A stretch of DNA of 64,000 bases from Sediminivirga luteola (GCF_014639315.1 NZ_BMFY01000002.1:248001-312000); one strand, 5' to 3'. Numbered from the stretch's first letter, positions 52,825 to 64,000 are shown. Notes: generated by a model from the letters alone, not told the origin. Made by a program: numbers and translations.

Positions 52825-53492
52825 CGTCTGAACCTCTCCAGGAGTTGCGACAGTGCGCGCTCACCGACGCCGCGCTCACGCGGGTCCAGGGATCCGGCCG
52901 TGTCGACGGCTGCAAGCGCGCTAGTGGACGTCAAGTCCGCCACTATCGACAGGTCGATGGTCACCGCCCGGAGAATGATCGTGCCACGCGGGTTCTCGCG
53001 TAGACCGAACCGCCGCGCGAGGACCGGAAGCGCGTCTGCCCCCGCATACCCGTCGACGTAGGTTCCGGTCTCCACGAGGCCCAGGCGGCTTCGGTGAGCG
53101 ATGACGAGTTCTTGTCGCACCCTCTCGGTCACCGAACGGTGCCCTTCATACGGATGCACCGTGGCACGATTGCGGACCCGGGCAGTGAACTCGCTGGGCG
53201 AGCTGACCGTGTGAAGAGCGTGGCGCAGTCTGGAACGCTGCGGAGCGCCCAGCCAGTACGGCTCCCCTCCCGCAAGGAGTGTGATCGCGGCCCAGGCAGT
53301 GGGCTCAGTCCATCCTCGGACATGGGCCGCCCCTCCTGAGGCAAGGTAGCGCTCGACGGAGGTGCGATCCACCAGACCACGAGCGACCTTTACCAAGTCA
53401 CCGGAAGCGGTGAGCCGGTTTACCTGCCGGCGAGTGACGCCGAGCATCTCAGCCGCGTCGCTCACTCCCAACAGGTCCAGTCGCCCAACCAT
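52821..53492 (-). CDS. AbiEi-like antitoxin/HTH regulator
   Basis: A 223-residue protein. LLGVSDAAEMLGVTRRQVNRL at 7-27 is a helix-turn-helix of the excisionase/MerR-like kind; residues 28-75 make a small wing or strand region, and the rest is mixed alpha/beta. It is immediately upstream of, and overlaps, a nucleotidyltransferase, the arrangement of AbiE-type (type IV) toxin-antitoxin pairs in which the AbiEi partner autoregulates through inverted repeats. Its ATG (53492) abuts a long perfect palindrome, as that model predicts. Confidence 0.75.
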   Translation of the reverse strand: MVGRLDLLGVSDAAEMLGVTRRQVNRLTASGDLVKVARGLVDRTSVERYLASGGAAHVRGWTEPTAWAAITLLAGGEPYWLGAPQRSRLRHALHTVSSPSEFTARVRNRATVHPYEGHRSVTERVRQELVIAHRSRLGLVETGTYVDGYAGADALPVLARRFGLRENPRGTIILRAVTIDLSIVADLTSTSALAAVDTAGSLDPRERGVGERALSQLLERFRR

Positions 53493-53525
53493 ACAGATAG
53501 AGTCTCAAATGAGACTCTATCTGTA
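53492..53525 (-). promoter_or_regulatory. Perfect 15-bp-arm palindrome at the antitoxin start
   Basis: TACAGATAGAGTCTC, loop AAAT, then GAGACTCTATCTGTA. It begins within the antitoxin start codon and covers the whole region where a -10 box must lie, so the message is leaderless or nearly so and binding here would block transcription. Probable autoregulatory operator. Confidence 0.75.
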
Positions 53526-53536
53526 AACAGGAGGCG

Positions 53537-53665
53537 ATGACGAAGTCCGGTGTGGGAACCCCAGCGAACTCGCCCGTCGTGCCGGCATGAGCAGGGAGAT
53601 CTGTACAAAGCACTTCCCGCTGAGGAGAAGCCGAGTTTCGCCACGATCGTCAAGAAGCGCTCACG
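53537..53665 (+). pseudogene. Remnant of an XRE-type antidote (HigA-like) gene
   Basis: AGGAGG and ATG 53537 open a frame that dies after 17 codons. In another frame ELARRAGMSREICTKHF matches the helix-turn-helix of addiction-module antidote proteins, and one base shift later AEEKPSFATIVKK matches their next segment (usual form: S-x-E-G-N-P-S-F-A-T-V-x-K-V). Two frame changes within 100 bp show a decayed gene. No toxin partner is visible. Confidence 0.6.
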
Positions 53666-53700
53666 CTCCGACTCCATTCGAGCACAACGGCTGCGACGCC

Positions 53701-55266
53701 TCAGCACTCCACGACGTTGACGGCCAGGCCGCCCATCGCGGTCTCCTTGTACTTGGTGGACATGTCCGCGCCGGTCTGCCGCATGGTCTCGATCACCTCG
53801 TCCAGTGAGACCCGGTGGTCGCCGTCGCCCCACAGTGCCATCTTCGCGGCGTTGATCGCCTTGCCCGCAGCGATGGCATTGCGCTCGATGCACGGCACCT
53901 GCACCAGTCCGGCTATGGGATCGCAGGTCAGACCCAGGTTGTGCTCCATCGCGATCTCAGCGGCGTTCTCCACCTGCTGCACCGTGCCGCCCAGCACCTC
54001 GGCCAGTCCGCCGGCCGCCATCGACGACGCCGAGCCGACCTCGCCCTGGCAGCCGACCTCCGCGCCGGAGATGGACGCACGGGTCTTGTACAGCACGCCG
54101 ATGGCCGCCGCCGTCAGCAGGAATCGCACGATCGCGTCCTGCCGGGCCTCCTCGCCGCCGTCGGTCACGGCGGGCACGTAGTTCAGGGCGTAGTGCAGCA
54201 CGGCCGGGATGATGCCGGCCGCGCCGTTCGTCGGCGCGGTCACCACGCGCCCGCCGGAGGCGTTCTCCTCGTTCACCGCGAGCGCGACGAGGTTCACCCA
54301 CTCCTGATAGAACCGCGGGTCGCGGTCGGGGTCCTCCTCCTTCAACCGCAGTGCCCAGTCGTGGGCCCGCCGGCGCACCTTCAGGCCGCCCGGCAGGTGC
54401 CCGCTGCGGTCGATGGACCGCTGGGCGCACTCCTCCATGACCTGGTGGATGTGCAGCAGCCCGGCACGGATCTCCTCCTCCGGGCGGTGGACCAGCTCAT
54501 TGGCCAGCTGTACCTCCCAGACGGCCTTCCCGCTGGTGCGGCAGTGCTCCATCAGTTCCGCGGCGCTGGTGAACGGGTACGGTTCCCTCTCCGGTACCTC
54601 ACCGGCTGTCCGCTGCACGGACGGCTCCCGGTCTGCTCCGACCGGCGGCGAACCACCCGCGTCGGCGCTCGACCCCGGCGAACCCGCCGATGCTTCCGCG
54701 CCCGCCGGTGTCTCCGCGCGTGCCGGTGCTTCCGGGGCACCCGCCGCATCCGCCGATGCCTCCGGCCCGGTGGCAGCCTCCTCGCTCTCGCTGACGACGA
54801 AGCCGCCGCCCACCGAGAAATAGGTCTCCGCGAACAGTTCGTCACCGGCGGCGTCCAGCAGCGTGAACCGCACGCCGTTGGTGTGCCGGGGCAGCACGGT
54901 CAGCGGTCGCAGGACCATATCGTCGACGCCGTACTCCAGTTCCAGGACCCCGCCCAGGCGGATCCGGCCGGAGGACTCGATGGCGGACAACCGCTCCTCG
55001 ACTTCCTCCGGCTCGATCCGGTCCGGCCAATACCCCTCCAGGCCCAAGAGGATCGCGGTGAAGGTGCCATGGCCCTTCCCGGTCGCGGCGAGGGACCCGT
55101 AGACGTCCACCCGCAGGCCGGAGACGCGGCCGAGCGTCTCACCCCCGCAGGCCTCGTGCTGCCGGGCCGCGTCGACGAACATCGCCGCCGCCCGCATCGG
55201 TCCCACCGTGTGGGAGCTGGAGGGCCCGATGCCCACCGTGAAGAGATCGAATACGCCGACACTCAT
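53701..55266 (-). CDS. sdaA: L-serine ammonia-lyase, iron-sulfur type, with low-complexity insert
   Basis: A 521-residue single-chain serine deaminase. [23 protein letters not shown] is the family start; conserved cysteines for the 4Fe-4S cluster appear in [18 protein letters not shown] and VPCIERN. Between residues about 161 and 228 an Ala/Glu/Gly/Pro-rich stretch interrupts the beta domain (normal enzymes are about 455 residues). It converts L-serine to pyruvate and ammonia. Last gene after gcvH on the same strand, so glycine turned to serine would be drained to pyruvate; it may be under the same riboswitch. Confidence 0.92.
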   Translation of the reverse strand: MSVGVFDLFTVGIGPSSSHTVGPMRAAAMFVDAARQHEACGGETLGRVSGLRVDVYGSLAATGKGHGTFTAILLGLEGYWPDRIEPEEVEERLSAIESSGRIRLGGVLELEYGVDDMVLRPLTVLPRHTNGVRFTLLDAAGDELFAETYFSVGGGFVVSESEEAATGPEASADAAGAPEAPARAETPAGAEASAGSPGSSADAGGSPPVGADREPSVQRTAGEVPEREPYPFTSAAELMEHCRTSGKAVWEVQLANELVHRPEEEIRAGLLHIHQVMEECAQRSIDRSGHLPGGLKVRRRAHDWALRLKEEDPDRDPRFYQEWVNLVALAVNEENASGGRVVTAPTNGAAGIIPAVLHYALNYVPAVTDGGEEARQDAIVRFLLTAAAIGVLYKTRASISGAEVGCQGEVGSASSMAAGGLAEVLGGTVQQVENAAEIAMEHNLGLTCDPIAGLVQVPCIERNAIAAGKAINAAKMALWGDGDHRVSLDEVIETMRQTGADMSTKYKETAMGGLAVNVVEC

Positions 55267-55468
55267 CTTCTCTCACCTGCCTGTTCGCCTGAGACTGCGG
55301 ATGCAATCCCGAACCGCTCATGTCCGGCCGCGCCCGGGAACCCAGGCGGGCCTTCGAGGGAACGGGCTGGGAAGAACCAGCGGTACCGCGAGGAGCGCTT
55401 CACTCCGTAGTGAATCCGCGGGTCCGCTGCCGGCATGCCCTCCGGATTCACTCCGGCGGTGAAAACGC
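55267..55468. terminator. Inverted repeat region between gcvH and sdaA
   Basis: AGTGAATCCG (about 55409) and CGGATTCACT (55443-55452) form an inverted repeat just after the gcvH stop; a small TTCACT/AGTGAA hairpin lies inside. It could attenuate transcription between gcvH and sdaA. The remaining sequence is featureless. Confidence 0.4.
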
Positions 55469-55873
55469 TCAGTCCTGCTTGGTGAGCGCCCGGTAGCCCG
55501 CCGCGTCGAGCAGCTCACCGGTATCGGTGACCTGCACCTTGAAGATCCAGCCCGCCTCGTACGGGTCGGAGTTGAGCAACCCGGGGTCAGCGGTGACGGC
55601 CTCGTTGACCTCCACCACCGTGCCGGATACCGGGGAGAAGAGGTCCGAGACCGACTTGGTGGACTCCACCTCGCCGCAGACCTCGCCCGCGGTCACCTCA
55701 TCGCCCTCGCCCGGCGGGTCCACGTAGACCACCTCGCCGAGCGCATCGGCGGCGACGGCGGTGATGCCGACCGTCACGGTCTTCCCGGCTGCGTCGTCCG
55801 CCGGGGCGTCGATCCACTCGTGCTCCGCGGAGTAGCTGTAGCCCTCGGGAAGCGGGGGGAGCTGTGCTGCCAT
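55469..55873 (-). CDS. gcvH: Glycine cleavage system H protein
   Basis: A 134-residue lipoyl carrier. EHEWID near 17-22 and the lipoylation site VESTKSVSDL with Lys73 are diagnostic; GEVVYVDPPGEGDEV is the preceding strand-turn. A short APADDAAGKT insert follows the first strand. It shuttles the aminomethyl group from GcvP to GcvT. Third gene of gcvP-gcvT-gcvH. Confidence 0.95.
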   Translation of the reverse strand: MAAQLPPLPEGYSYSAEHEWIDAPADDAAGKTVTVGITAVAADALGEVVYVDPPGEGDEVTAGEVCGEVESTKSVSDLFSPVSGTVVEVNEAVTADPGLLNSDPYEAGWIFKVQVTDTGELLDAAGYRALTKQD

Positions 55874-55960
55874 GTCTGTTCCTCTCCTTGAGTTCGTCCT
55901 GCGCCGCGATCCTGCCGCGGGCCTGCCGGGCGCGCCTGTCCCGCCCGGCCGGGGGTCCTT

Positions 55961-57079
55961 TCAGTCCTTCTTGCGGCGATAGAACGGCAGGGCGACGACC
56001 TCGAAGTCGTGCACCTTGCCGCGGACGTCTGCCTGCACGGCGGTACCCGGCTCGGCGTGGGCCGAGTCCACGTATGCCAGCGCGATGGGGTGCCCCAGCG
56101 TGGGGGAGGGCTGCCCGGAGGTCACCACGCCGACGACCTCGCCGTCCACCAGCACGGCAGAGCCCTGACGGGCCGCGCGCCGTCCCTGGGAGGCCAGGCC
56201 CACCAGGACCCGCGCCGGCTGCGTGCCGCGCAGCGGTTCCAGGGCTTCACGGCCGACGAAGTCCTCCTTGGAGTCGAAGGGGATCATCCGGCCCAACCCT
56301 GCCTCGAACGGCGTCAGCTCCGTGGTCAGCTCGTTCCCGTAGAGCGGCATGCCCGCTTCCAGCCGGAGCGAGTCCCGCGCAGCCAGACCGGCTGGGATGA
56401 GGCCGTGCGGCGTCCCGGCCTCGACCACTGCGCGCCAGAGCGCGGGAGCCTGCGCGTTCGGCAGGAACAGCTCGAAGCCGTCTTCGCCGGTGTAACCGGT
56501 GCGGGCCAGCAGGACCTCGATGCCGGACACCGCGAGCGTCACGGCGGCGTAGTACTTCAGGGACCGGACCGCCTCGGCGTCCTCAGCCGCGACCAGTTCC
56601 AGCAGGATGGATTCCGCCGCCGGGCCCTGGACGGCGATGAGCGAGGTCTCCGCGGACTCATCGGCGACCGTGACGTCGAAGCTCTCCGCGCGCCGGGCGA
56701 GTTCAGCCGCCACCCGCACGGCGTTACCGGCGTTGGGCACCACGAGGAACTCCTCCTCGCCGAGCCGGTAGACGATGAGATCGTCCAGGAGCTTGCCCTG
56801 CTCGTTCACGATCACGGTGTACTTGGCCCGCCCCGGCTTGATAGCCGAGAGCCGGCTGATGAGCGCGTAGTCCAGAGCCGCAGCGGCGCCGGGGCCGGTG
56901 AGCCGAACCTCGCCCATATGGGACAGATCGAAGATCCCCGCGGCGCTGCGCACCGCGCGGTGCTCGGTGAGTTCGGAGCCGTACTTCAACGGCATGTCCC
57001 AGCCGCCGAAGTCCGTGAAGGAGGCGCCCAGCTCGGCGTGGATGTCGTGCAGGGCGGTGTGCTTGCTCGATCCGGTCAT
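55961..57079 (-). CDS. gcvT: Glycine cleavage system T protein (aminomethyltransferase)
   Basis: A 372-residue folate-dependent aminomethyltransferase: GGWDMPLKYGS, AGIFDLSHMGEV, ARTGYTGEDGFELF and LAARDSLRLEAGMPLYG are the conserved folate- and substrate-pocket segments. It releases ammonia and forms 5,10-methylene-THF from the aminomethyl-lipoyl group on GcvH. The ATG at 57079 has AAGGAGAG 7 nt upstream, 14 nt after the gcvP stop. Confidence 0.95.
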   Translation of the reverse strand: MTGSSKHTALHDIHAELGASFTDFGGWDMPLKYGSELTEHRAVRSAAGIFDLSHMGEVRLTGPGAAAALDYALISRLSAIKPGRAKYTVIVNEQGKLLDDLIVYRLGEEEFLVVPNAGNAVRVAAELARRAESFDVTVADESAETSLIAVQGPAAESILLELVAAEDAEAVRSLKYYAAVTLAVSGIEVLLARTGYTGEDGFELFLPNAQAPALWRAVVEAGTPHGLIPAGLAARDSLRLEAGMPLYGNELTTELTPFEAGLGRMIPFDSKEDFVGREALEPLRGTQPARVLVGLASQGRRAARQGSAVLVDGEVVGVVTSGQPSPTLGHPIALAYVDSAHAEPGTAVQADVRGKVHDFEVVALPFYRRKKD

Positions 57080-57093
57080 CGGGGTTCTCTCCT

Positions 57094-60093
<3,000 letters not shown>

Positions 60094-60772
60094 AAAAGGA
60101 CTGTCCTCACTGGGAGTGGCATCCTCGTCAAGCCGGCTGACCGGAGAGGATGCGCGCTTCAAGCTTGCGTATCCTCCCCGCTCTGTCGAGGCGGCCAGGC
60201 GATATGCCGGCGAGCCTCTCCAGAGGAGCCTGTCTGCAGTGGTACTGGGCCTGAGAGTTTCCCGGGGAGGGGGTTGCACCTACGGCGCTCCTCGTCTTCC
60301 CCGGCTGGGTGCCGGGTAGGGCGCGGAGCTCTCCCACTGCAGTTCGTAACGGCGTCGATGTGTGTTCCAGCATACATGGCACCGGCCACGGGCGGAGCCC
60401 CCGGCGGAGGCATGATGAGACGGCTCACAGTGGAAGAGGATCCGGCGGCCGCTCACGGCACCGGTGGTCATCGTGCCTTCTGGCTCAGCCTTCTGCCCGG
60501 CTCCTGTCCCGGCACGTCTCACGATCCGAGCGGCCGGCCCCTCGTGGATTCAGCGCGTCCGCGCGCAAGTGGCAGAGGACCCTATTCGCACCCCCGGGGG
60601 ACGGTTCGCGCCCGTGTGAGCGGATCGTTGCAGGGCGAATGGACCCGCAAAAGATGGAACGTCAATACACCGGTCCCCGCGGCGCCGGGCCGGATGCCGG
60701 GGCAGTGGCGCTGCCGGCCCGGTGGCGAGGCGGGGACAGGAAAAAGGGCGACGTACTGCCGCCGGGGAATTC
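60094..60772. other. gcvP leader and upstream region
   Basis: No protein gene is supported. 60205-60345 is the glycine riboswitch, 60094-60204 the expression platform. Upstream, TATGCT at about 60370-60375 on the minus strand is a plausible -10 for the riboswitch transcript. The stretch 60380-60772 shows nothing recognisable. Confidence 0.6.
60205..60345 (-). ncRNA. Glycine riboswitch (single aptamer) in the gcvP leader
   Basis: Reading the minus strand, the conserved elements occur in order: GGGAGAG opening helix, GCGCCGTAGGTGCAA in the position of the consensus GCCGAAGGxGCAA, then CCCCGGGAAACTCTCAGGC closing the P1/P3 region, and a final ACAGGCTCCTCTGGAGAG hairpin. This is the type seen upstream of gcv genes in actinobacteria. 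A second aptamer is not evident. Glycine binding would turn on gcvP-gcvT-gcvH and probably sdaA. The following 110 nt, with an inverted repeat near the ribosome site, is the expression platform. Confidence 0.92.
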
Positions 60773-61093
60773 TCAGTCCGCTGCCGCGGTGCGTTCGCTG
60801 TCCCGGTCGTCGGATTCGCCCCTGGCGTGGGAGTGCCGGGCCCGTTCGATGTCCGTCACCGTGGCGCGGCCGGACTGTTGCGGGGCACCGTGCCGGCGGA
60901 CGATCTCCTGCACCGCCTGGGAGGAGACGTTGGCAGCGCGTGCTATCACCGCGAATGTGGCACCGGATTGGCGCGCCTTCACGATGGAGTGGATGTACGC
61001 CTCGTTCGCGCGCGCTCGCGCTCGGGCGGAGCGGCGCACGTCCGAGATCTCCTTCGCCTGGTCAGCAGAGAGCTGCTGCGATTTCCGTGCCAT
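60773..61093 (-). CDS. Small helix-turn-helix protein, unrecognised
   Basis: A 106-residue basic protein. An Arg/Ala-rich helical N-terminus (DVRRSARARARANEAYIHSIV) leads to ATFAVIARAANVSSQAVQEIVRRHG, a clear helix-turn-helix of the resolvase/sigma-70 region 4 kind. The C-terminal tail is charged and probably disordered. I do not recognise a family. ATG 61093, AGG about 7 nt upstream. It is the only gene between the riboswitch region and uspA, in an AT-richer setting than its neighbours. Confidence 0.65.
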   Translation of the reverse strand: MARKSQQLSADQAKEISDVRRSARARARANEAYIHSIVKARQSGATFAVIARAANVSSQAVQEIVRRHGAPQQSGRATVTDIERARHSHARGESDDRDSERTAAAD

Positions 61094-61364
61094 CAGTAAC
61101 CTGTTCGTTCGAAAACGTGCGGAGCGGGCAAAAACACAGACGAATTGGGCACTCGCCTTTGTCGCATACTCCCATGCGCGGCGCACCACTATCTAGACGA
61201 GAAGCGAGAACGGCCGATGTCGTTACCGAGGTGTTGCAATTCCTATAAGCAGCCGAGACTTTGAAGCGTTAGAGTGCCTCGCCGGTCTCAGCATCTGGAA
61301 CCGGACGACGGTCTCGTTCCACGGCAGGCGGCCATGCCCGCCGGACCGTCCGCACTATGGCCGA
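61094..61364. other. AT-richer upstream region of the small HTH gene
   Basis: No gene seen. The sequence is less GC-rich than its surroundings, with TTCGAA-like and TCTAGA palindromes, and probably contains the promoter of the HTH gene. I could not choose a single -35/-10 pair. Confidence 0.4.
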
Positions 61365-61406
61365 AAAGGTCAGGTTGATCGTGAATTCGCGTGCAACCTG
61401 ACCTTT
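61365..61406 (-). terminator. Terminator of the uspA gene
   Basis: AAAGGTCAGGTTG pairs perfectly with CAACCTGACCTTT over 13 bp across a 16-nt loop, and on the minus strand is followed by TTCGG, giving a short U-tract. It lies 47 nt past the uspA stop. Confidence 0.75.
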
Positions 61407-61452
61407 CCGGGTCAATCCGGCAGAGGGGACGAACGGGGCGGGCCGTGCCCGC

Positions 61453-61839
61453 TCAGGCCTTCACCGTGAGGACCGGCACGTCTGCTTCGAGCAGGATGCG
61501 CTGCGCCTGGCTGCCCAGGATGAACTTCCCCACGGCCGTGCGCTTGCGCAGGCCGATCACGATCATCGTCGAACCGTACTCCGCGACCGTGTCGTTGAAG
61601 ACGCCCACGAGGTCGTCCTCATGGCCGGGCTGCAGCACCGTCACTCCGACGCCGGATTCGGTCCCGCGCGCCTCCAGCGCGGCGATGTCCTCGGCGGAGA
61701 GCGCCGTGACCCCGTCAGCCCCTCGCCGGGGCGAATTGATGACGACGACGTCCAGGCCGCGGAGCTTCGCCTCGGCGAAGCCCACATCGAGCGCAGCCTC
61801 GCCCTCGGGGGCCGGGAGGTAACCGATCACGATCGTCAT
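61453..61839 (-). CDS. Universal stress protein (UspA family)
   Basis: A 128-residue single-domain UspA protein. IVIGYLPAPEGEAAL is the first strand and loop, and GLRKRTAVGKFILGSQAQRIL is the usual G-2x-G-9x-G(S/T) ATP-binding site in a divergent form: the glycine two residues after the first is replaced by Arg, so nucleotide binding is uncertain. Alone between a terminator and pdxT; ATG 61839. Confidence 0.85.
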   Translation of the reverse strand: MTIVIGYLPAPEGEAALDVGFAEAKLRGLDVVVINSPRRGADGVTALSAEDIAALEARGTESGVGVTVLQPGHEDDLVGVFNDTVAEYGSTMIVIGLRKRTAVGKFILGSQAQRILLEADVPVLTVKA

Positions 61840-61843
61840 GGCT

Positions 61844-62638
61844 CTATCTTAGGGAACTCCCAGACAACGGGCTCTTCGGGCCCGGAGCGCCCCTGGCCAC
61901 CGCCAGCCGGACGGGTGCGCCCTCCGCCCGTGCCGCCGCCGCGCTGGCGGCCATCTGCAGGAAGCGACGGTGCAGGCGGTCATCGCCGGTGATCTCCGGG
62001 TGGAAGGACGCCGCCAGTATCCGGCCCTGCCGCACCGCGACGGGATGTCCGCCGTACCAGGCCAGCACCTCCACCCCGCTAGTGGTGTCCTCGATCACGG
62101 GCGCGCGGATGAACGCCACCGGACGCGGCGGCTCGCGGTCCGGTCCGATCTCCAGCGTCGCCTCGAAGGACTCCAGCTGCCTGCCGTAGCCGTTTCGCCT
62201 GGTGGTCACGTCCAGTCCGCCGATCCGGTCGAACCCCGCCAGCGCCTCCGCGTCGGCGATGCGGTCGCTGAGCAGGATCAGTCCAGCACAGGTGCCGAAC
62301 ACCGCCATGCCCGCGTCCAGGCGCGCGCGCACGGCCGGGAGCAGCCCCATCGGCGCCGCGAGACGCGCGATGGCGGTGCTCTCCCCGCCTGGGACGACCA
62401 GGCCGTCCAGTTCCTCCAGCTGCTCCGGCCGCCGGACGGCCACGGTGTCCGCGCCGAGCCGGACGAGCATGTCCCGATGCTCTGCCACAGCCCCCTGCAG
62501 CGCCAGGACGCCGATGCGCGGGCGCGCGGGCGCCCCGCTCCCGGGTGGTCCTGGCGATTCGGAAGCCGCCGCCGGGCCAGTGGCCCGGCGGCCGCTCACC
62601 GCGACTCCGGTACCCGCCCCGGTCGTCTCACCAGCCAC
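61844..62638 (-). CDS. pdxT: Pyridoxal 5'-phosphate synthase glutaminase subunit PdxT
   Basis: A class I glutamine amidotransferase: [23 protein letters not shown], nucleophile Cys in FGTCAGL (residue 117 from the first start) and the His-Glu pair in SFHPEITGD. It supplies ammonia to PdxS. The 40-residue Ala/Gly/Pro N-terminal extension is unusual. GTG 62638 overlaps pdxS by 11 nt; GTG 62599 has a better ribosome site (GGAG, 5 nt) and would shorten that extension. Its active Cys contrasts with the dead GATase-like domain at 11850-13181. Confidence 0.93.
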   Translation of the reverse strand: MAGETTGAGTGVAVSGRRATGPAAASESPGPPGSGAPARPRIGVLALQGAVAEHRDMLVRLGADTVAVRRPEQLEELDGLVVPGGESTAIARLAAPMGLLPAVRARLDAGMAVFGTCAGLILLSDRIADAEALAGFDRIGGLDVTTRRNGYGRQLESFEATLEIGPDREPPRPVAFIRAPVIEDTTSGVEVLAWYGGHPVAVRQGRILAASFHPEITGDDRLHRRFLQMAASAAAARAEGAPVRLAVARGAPGPKSPLSGSSLR

Positions 62639-63563
62639 GTTCGGCCAGCCGATGGGGAGCCGGGAGATCGGCGACGTTGATGCCGACCATGGCCTCGCCC
62701 AGACCGCGGGAGACCTGGGCGATCTCGGCCGGGTCCTCGTAGTGGGTGGTGGCGTGCACGATGGCGCGGGCCCGGCGCTCAGGATCGCCGGACTTGAAGA
62801 TGCCGGATCCGACGAACACGCCGTCGGCGCCCATCTGCATCATCATCGCGGCGTCTGCGGGAGTCGCCACGCCGCCCGCGACGAACAGGACCACCGGCAG
62901 CCGGCCGTCCCGCGCGACCTGCGCGACCAGCTGGTAGGGCGCCTGCAGTTCCTTCGCGGCGACGTACAGCTCGTCCTCCGCCAGCGAACTCAGGCGGGCG
63001 ATCTCGGCGTTGATGGTGCGGATGTGCTTCATCGCCTCGGAGACGTCACCGGTGCCGGCCTCTCCCTTGGAGCGGATCATGGCCGCGCCTTCGGTGATCC
63101 GTCGCAGGGCCTCACCCAGATTCGTGGCGCCGCAGACGAACGGCACCTCGAAACCGCGCTTGTCGATGTGGTGCACGTAGTCCGCCGGGGAGAGGACCTC
63201 GGACTCGTCGATGTAGTCCACTCCGAGGGCCTGCAGCACCTGGGCCTCCACGAAGTGGCCGATGCGCGCCTTAGCCATGACGGGGATGGACACGGCCTGC
63301 TGGATTCCCTCGATCAGATCGGGGTCGCTCATCCGGGCCACGCCGCCCTGGGCGCGGATATCGGCGGGCACGCGTTCGAGCGCCATGACGGCGACCGCGC
63401 CGGCGTCCTCGGCGATCCTGGCCTGCTCGGGGGTGACGACGTCCATGATGACGCCGCCCTTGAGCATCCGGGCCAGGCCGGTGTTCAGGCGCGTGGCCGG
63501 CTGAACCGGCGATTCGGGCGCGGCGCCGGCATCGGTGTGCGTGGTCTCGTCAGTGGCGGTCAT
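62628..63563 (-). CDS. pdxS: Pyridoxal 5'-phosphate synthase subunit PdxS
   Basis: A 311-residue (beta/alpha)8 lyase, nearly colinear with B. subtilis Pdx[47 protein letters not shown] (Lys98, chromophore-forming) and SKGEAGTG (the second lysine). It makes PLP from ribose 5-phosphate, glyceraldehyde 3-phosphate and PdxT-derived ammonia. A 25-residue acidic N-terminal tail is added. Overlaps pdxT, so equal expression is likely. Confidence 0.96.
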   Translation of the reverse strand: MTATDETTHTDAGAAPESPVQPATRLNTGLARMLKGGVIMDVVTPEQARIAEDAGAVAVMALERVPADIRAQGGVARMSDPDLIEGIQQAVSIPVMAKARIGHFVEAQVLQALGVDYIDESEVLSPADYVHHIDKRGFEVPFVCGATNLGEALRRITEGAAMIRSKGEAGTGDVSEAMKHIRTINAEIARLSSLAEDELYVAAKELQAPYQLVAQVARDGRLPVVLFVAGGVATPADAAMMMQMGADGVFVGSGIFKSGDPERRARAIVHATTHYEDPAEIAQVSRGLGEAMVGINVADLPAPHRLAERGW

Positions 63564-63673
63564 GGTTCCTTCTTCTTGTCTGGAATCGCGGAGTACGGGC
63601 CGGCGCGCGGCCGGCGCTGTGGCCGGCCATGCCTCTGGCGTGCGCTGCGGCCTGGCCCCCTTAAGCGTGCTCG

Positions 63674-63730
63674 GGACAACTGGTCCAGGACAAGATCCAG
63701 TTCAGACGATTTCGAATAGACCAGTCGGAT
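63674..63730. promoter_or_regulatory. Probable PdxR operator array between pdxS and pdxR
   Basis: Three related half-sites: AACTGGTCCA at 63678-63687, ATCCAGTT (inverted) at 63695-63702, and TAGACCAGTC (inverted) at 63717-63726. Inverted plus spaced sites of this ACTGGTCYA type resemble those reported for MocR-type PdxR activators. The last overlaps a TAGACT -10-like box before the pdxR start. Confidence 0.55.
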
Positions 63731-63742
63731 AGACTCGGGTAC

Positions 63743-64000
63743 GTGCTGCCCCTGATCCTGGACCGCGCCTCGCCGACTCCGCTCGCCGCGCAGATCGCGG
63801 CCGGCATCCGTTCGCTCGTCTCCGCCGGAACGCTCACCGCGGATCAGCCGGTACCTTCCTCGCGCGCGCTGGCGGCGCAGCTGGGCGTGGCCCGCGGCAC
63901 CGTGGTCGCCGCCTACGACCAGCTCATCTCCGAGGGTTACCTGGTCAGCAGGCCCGGTGGCGCGACCCGCGTGCACCCGGAGGCGGGTACCCTCTCCGAG
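63743..64000 (+). CDS. pdxR: MocR-family PLP-responsive regulator (PdxR-like), N-terminal part
   Basis: The first 86 codons, in frame to the window edge. PLAAQIAAGIRSLVSAGTL and SSRALAAQLGVARGTVVAAYDQL form a GntR winged helix; LVSRPGGATRV is the wing. Divergence from pdxST is the standard arrangement for PdxR, a GntR-aminotransferase fusion that activates pdxST; the aminotransferase half would be outside the window. GTG 63743, 7 nt after TAGACT, suggests a leaderless or nearly leaderless message. Confidence 0.85.
   Translation, partial: MLPLILDRASPTPLAAQIAAGIRSLVSAGTLTADQPVPSSRALAAQLGVARGTVVAAYDQLISEGYLVSRPGGATRVHPEAGTLSE

Noticed and set aside
60094-60204. Second glycine aptamer
   Set aside because: The conserved GCCGAAGG-like and CTCAGGC-like elements occur only once; the rest reads as an expression platform.
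60094-60279. In-frame extension upstream of gcvP
   Set aside because: It would translate through the expression platform of the riboswitch; the known N-terminus begins at 60093.

Overview
The window is a contiguous stretch of a high-GC actinobacterial chromosome. The evidence is roughly 70 percent GC, GTG and TTG starts, ATGA/GTGA start-stop overlaps, several near-leaderless transcripts, a mycoredoxin, an LPXTG wall-anchored nucleotidase, and a pdxST pair facing a MocR-type regulator. Order Micrococcales is my best guess; genus cannot be fixed by reading alone. No rRNA, tRNA, CRISPR array, transposase, integrase or phage gene was seen.

Layout. 1-25.3 kb is mostly housekeeping: a crotonase end, a NUDIX hydrolase, an SDR with a divergent TetR regulator, pgm with an MFS transporter, glycerate kinase, CopC, a YeiH-like exporter, LMW phosphatase, M13 peptidase, a DUF1684/GATase-like fusion, mycoredoxin, YceI, wall-anchored 5'-nucleotidase, a second MFS paralogue, M18 aminopeptidase, an ABC1/UbiB kinase and a YyaL-type thioredoxin-fold protein. 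25.6-26.8 kb is an ArsR-SRPBCC-DUF3052-like operon behind an operator-like palindrome. 27.0-38.0 kb (minus strand) is an 11-gene sugar operon: a ribose/galactose-type ABC transporter, two dehydrogenases, a mutarotase-fold protein, lactonase, DgoD-like dehydratase, KDPGal aldolase, keto-deoxy-sugar kinase and a GntR regulator. Together these make a complete oxidative (De Ley-Doudoroff) galactose route. Its far side holds an IclR remnant and a broken second copy of the lactonase 3' end. 39.1-51.9 kb is a carnitine module: BCCT transporter, a fused XRE-TetR regulator, cdhC-cdhA-cdhB (carnitine to glycine betaine), a Dpp-type ABC importer with both ATPases fused, and an SxxK serine hydrolase. 52.0-53.7 kb is a defence/addiction patch: an AbiE-like antitoxin, a frameshifted AbiEii-like nucleotidyltransferase and a decayed antidote gene. 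53.7-60.3 kb is a glycine-riboswitch-controlled gcvP-gcvT-gcvH-sdaA operon. The window closes with a small HTH protein, a UspA protein, pdxT-pdxS and the start of a divergent pdxR-like gene.

How the genes fit together. Carnitine would become glycine betaine; if other genes demethylate that to glycine, the gcv operon and serine deaminase would carry it to pyruvate, with PdxST supplying PLP for GcvP. That chain between clusters is inference.

The least explained signal is a dispersed 78-nt palindromic element, present five times, only between genes, in all gene orientations. It is built from 19-nt units stacked symmetrically around a 4-nt loop, and one copy has a compensatory base-pair change in its stem. 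Two copies flank the sugar operon, each joined to a lactonase 3' end.
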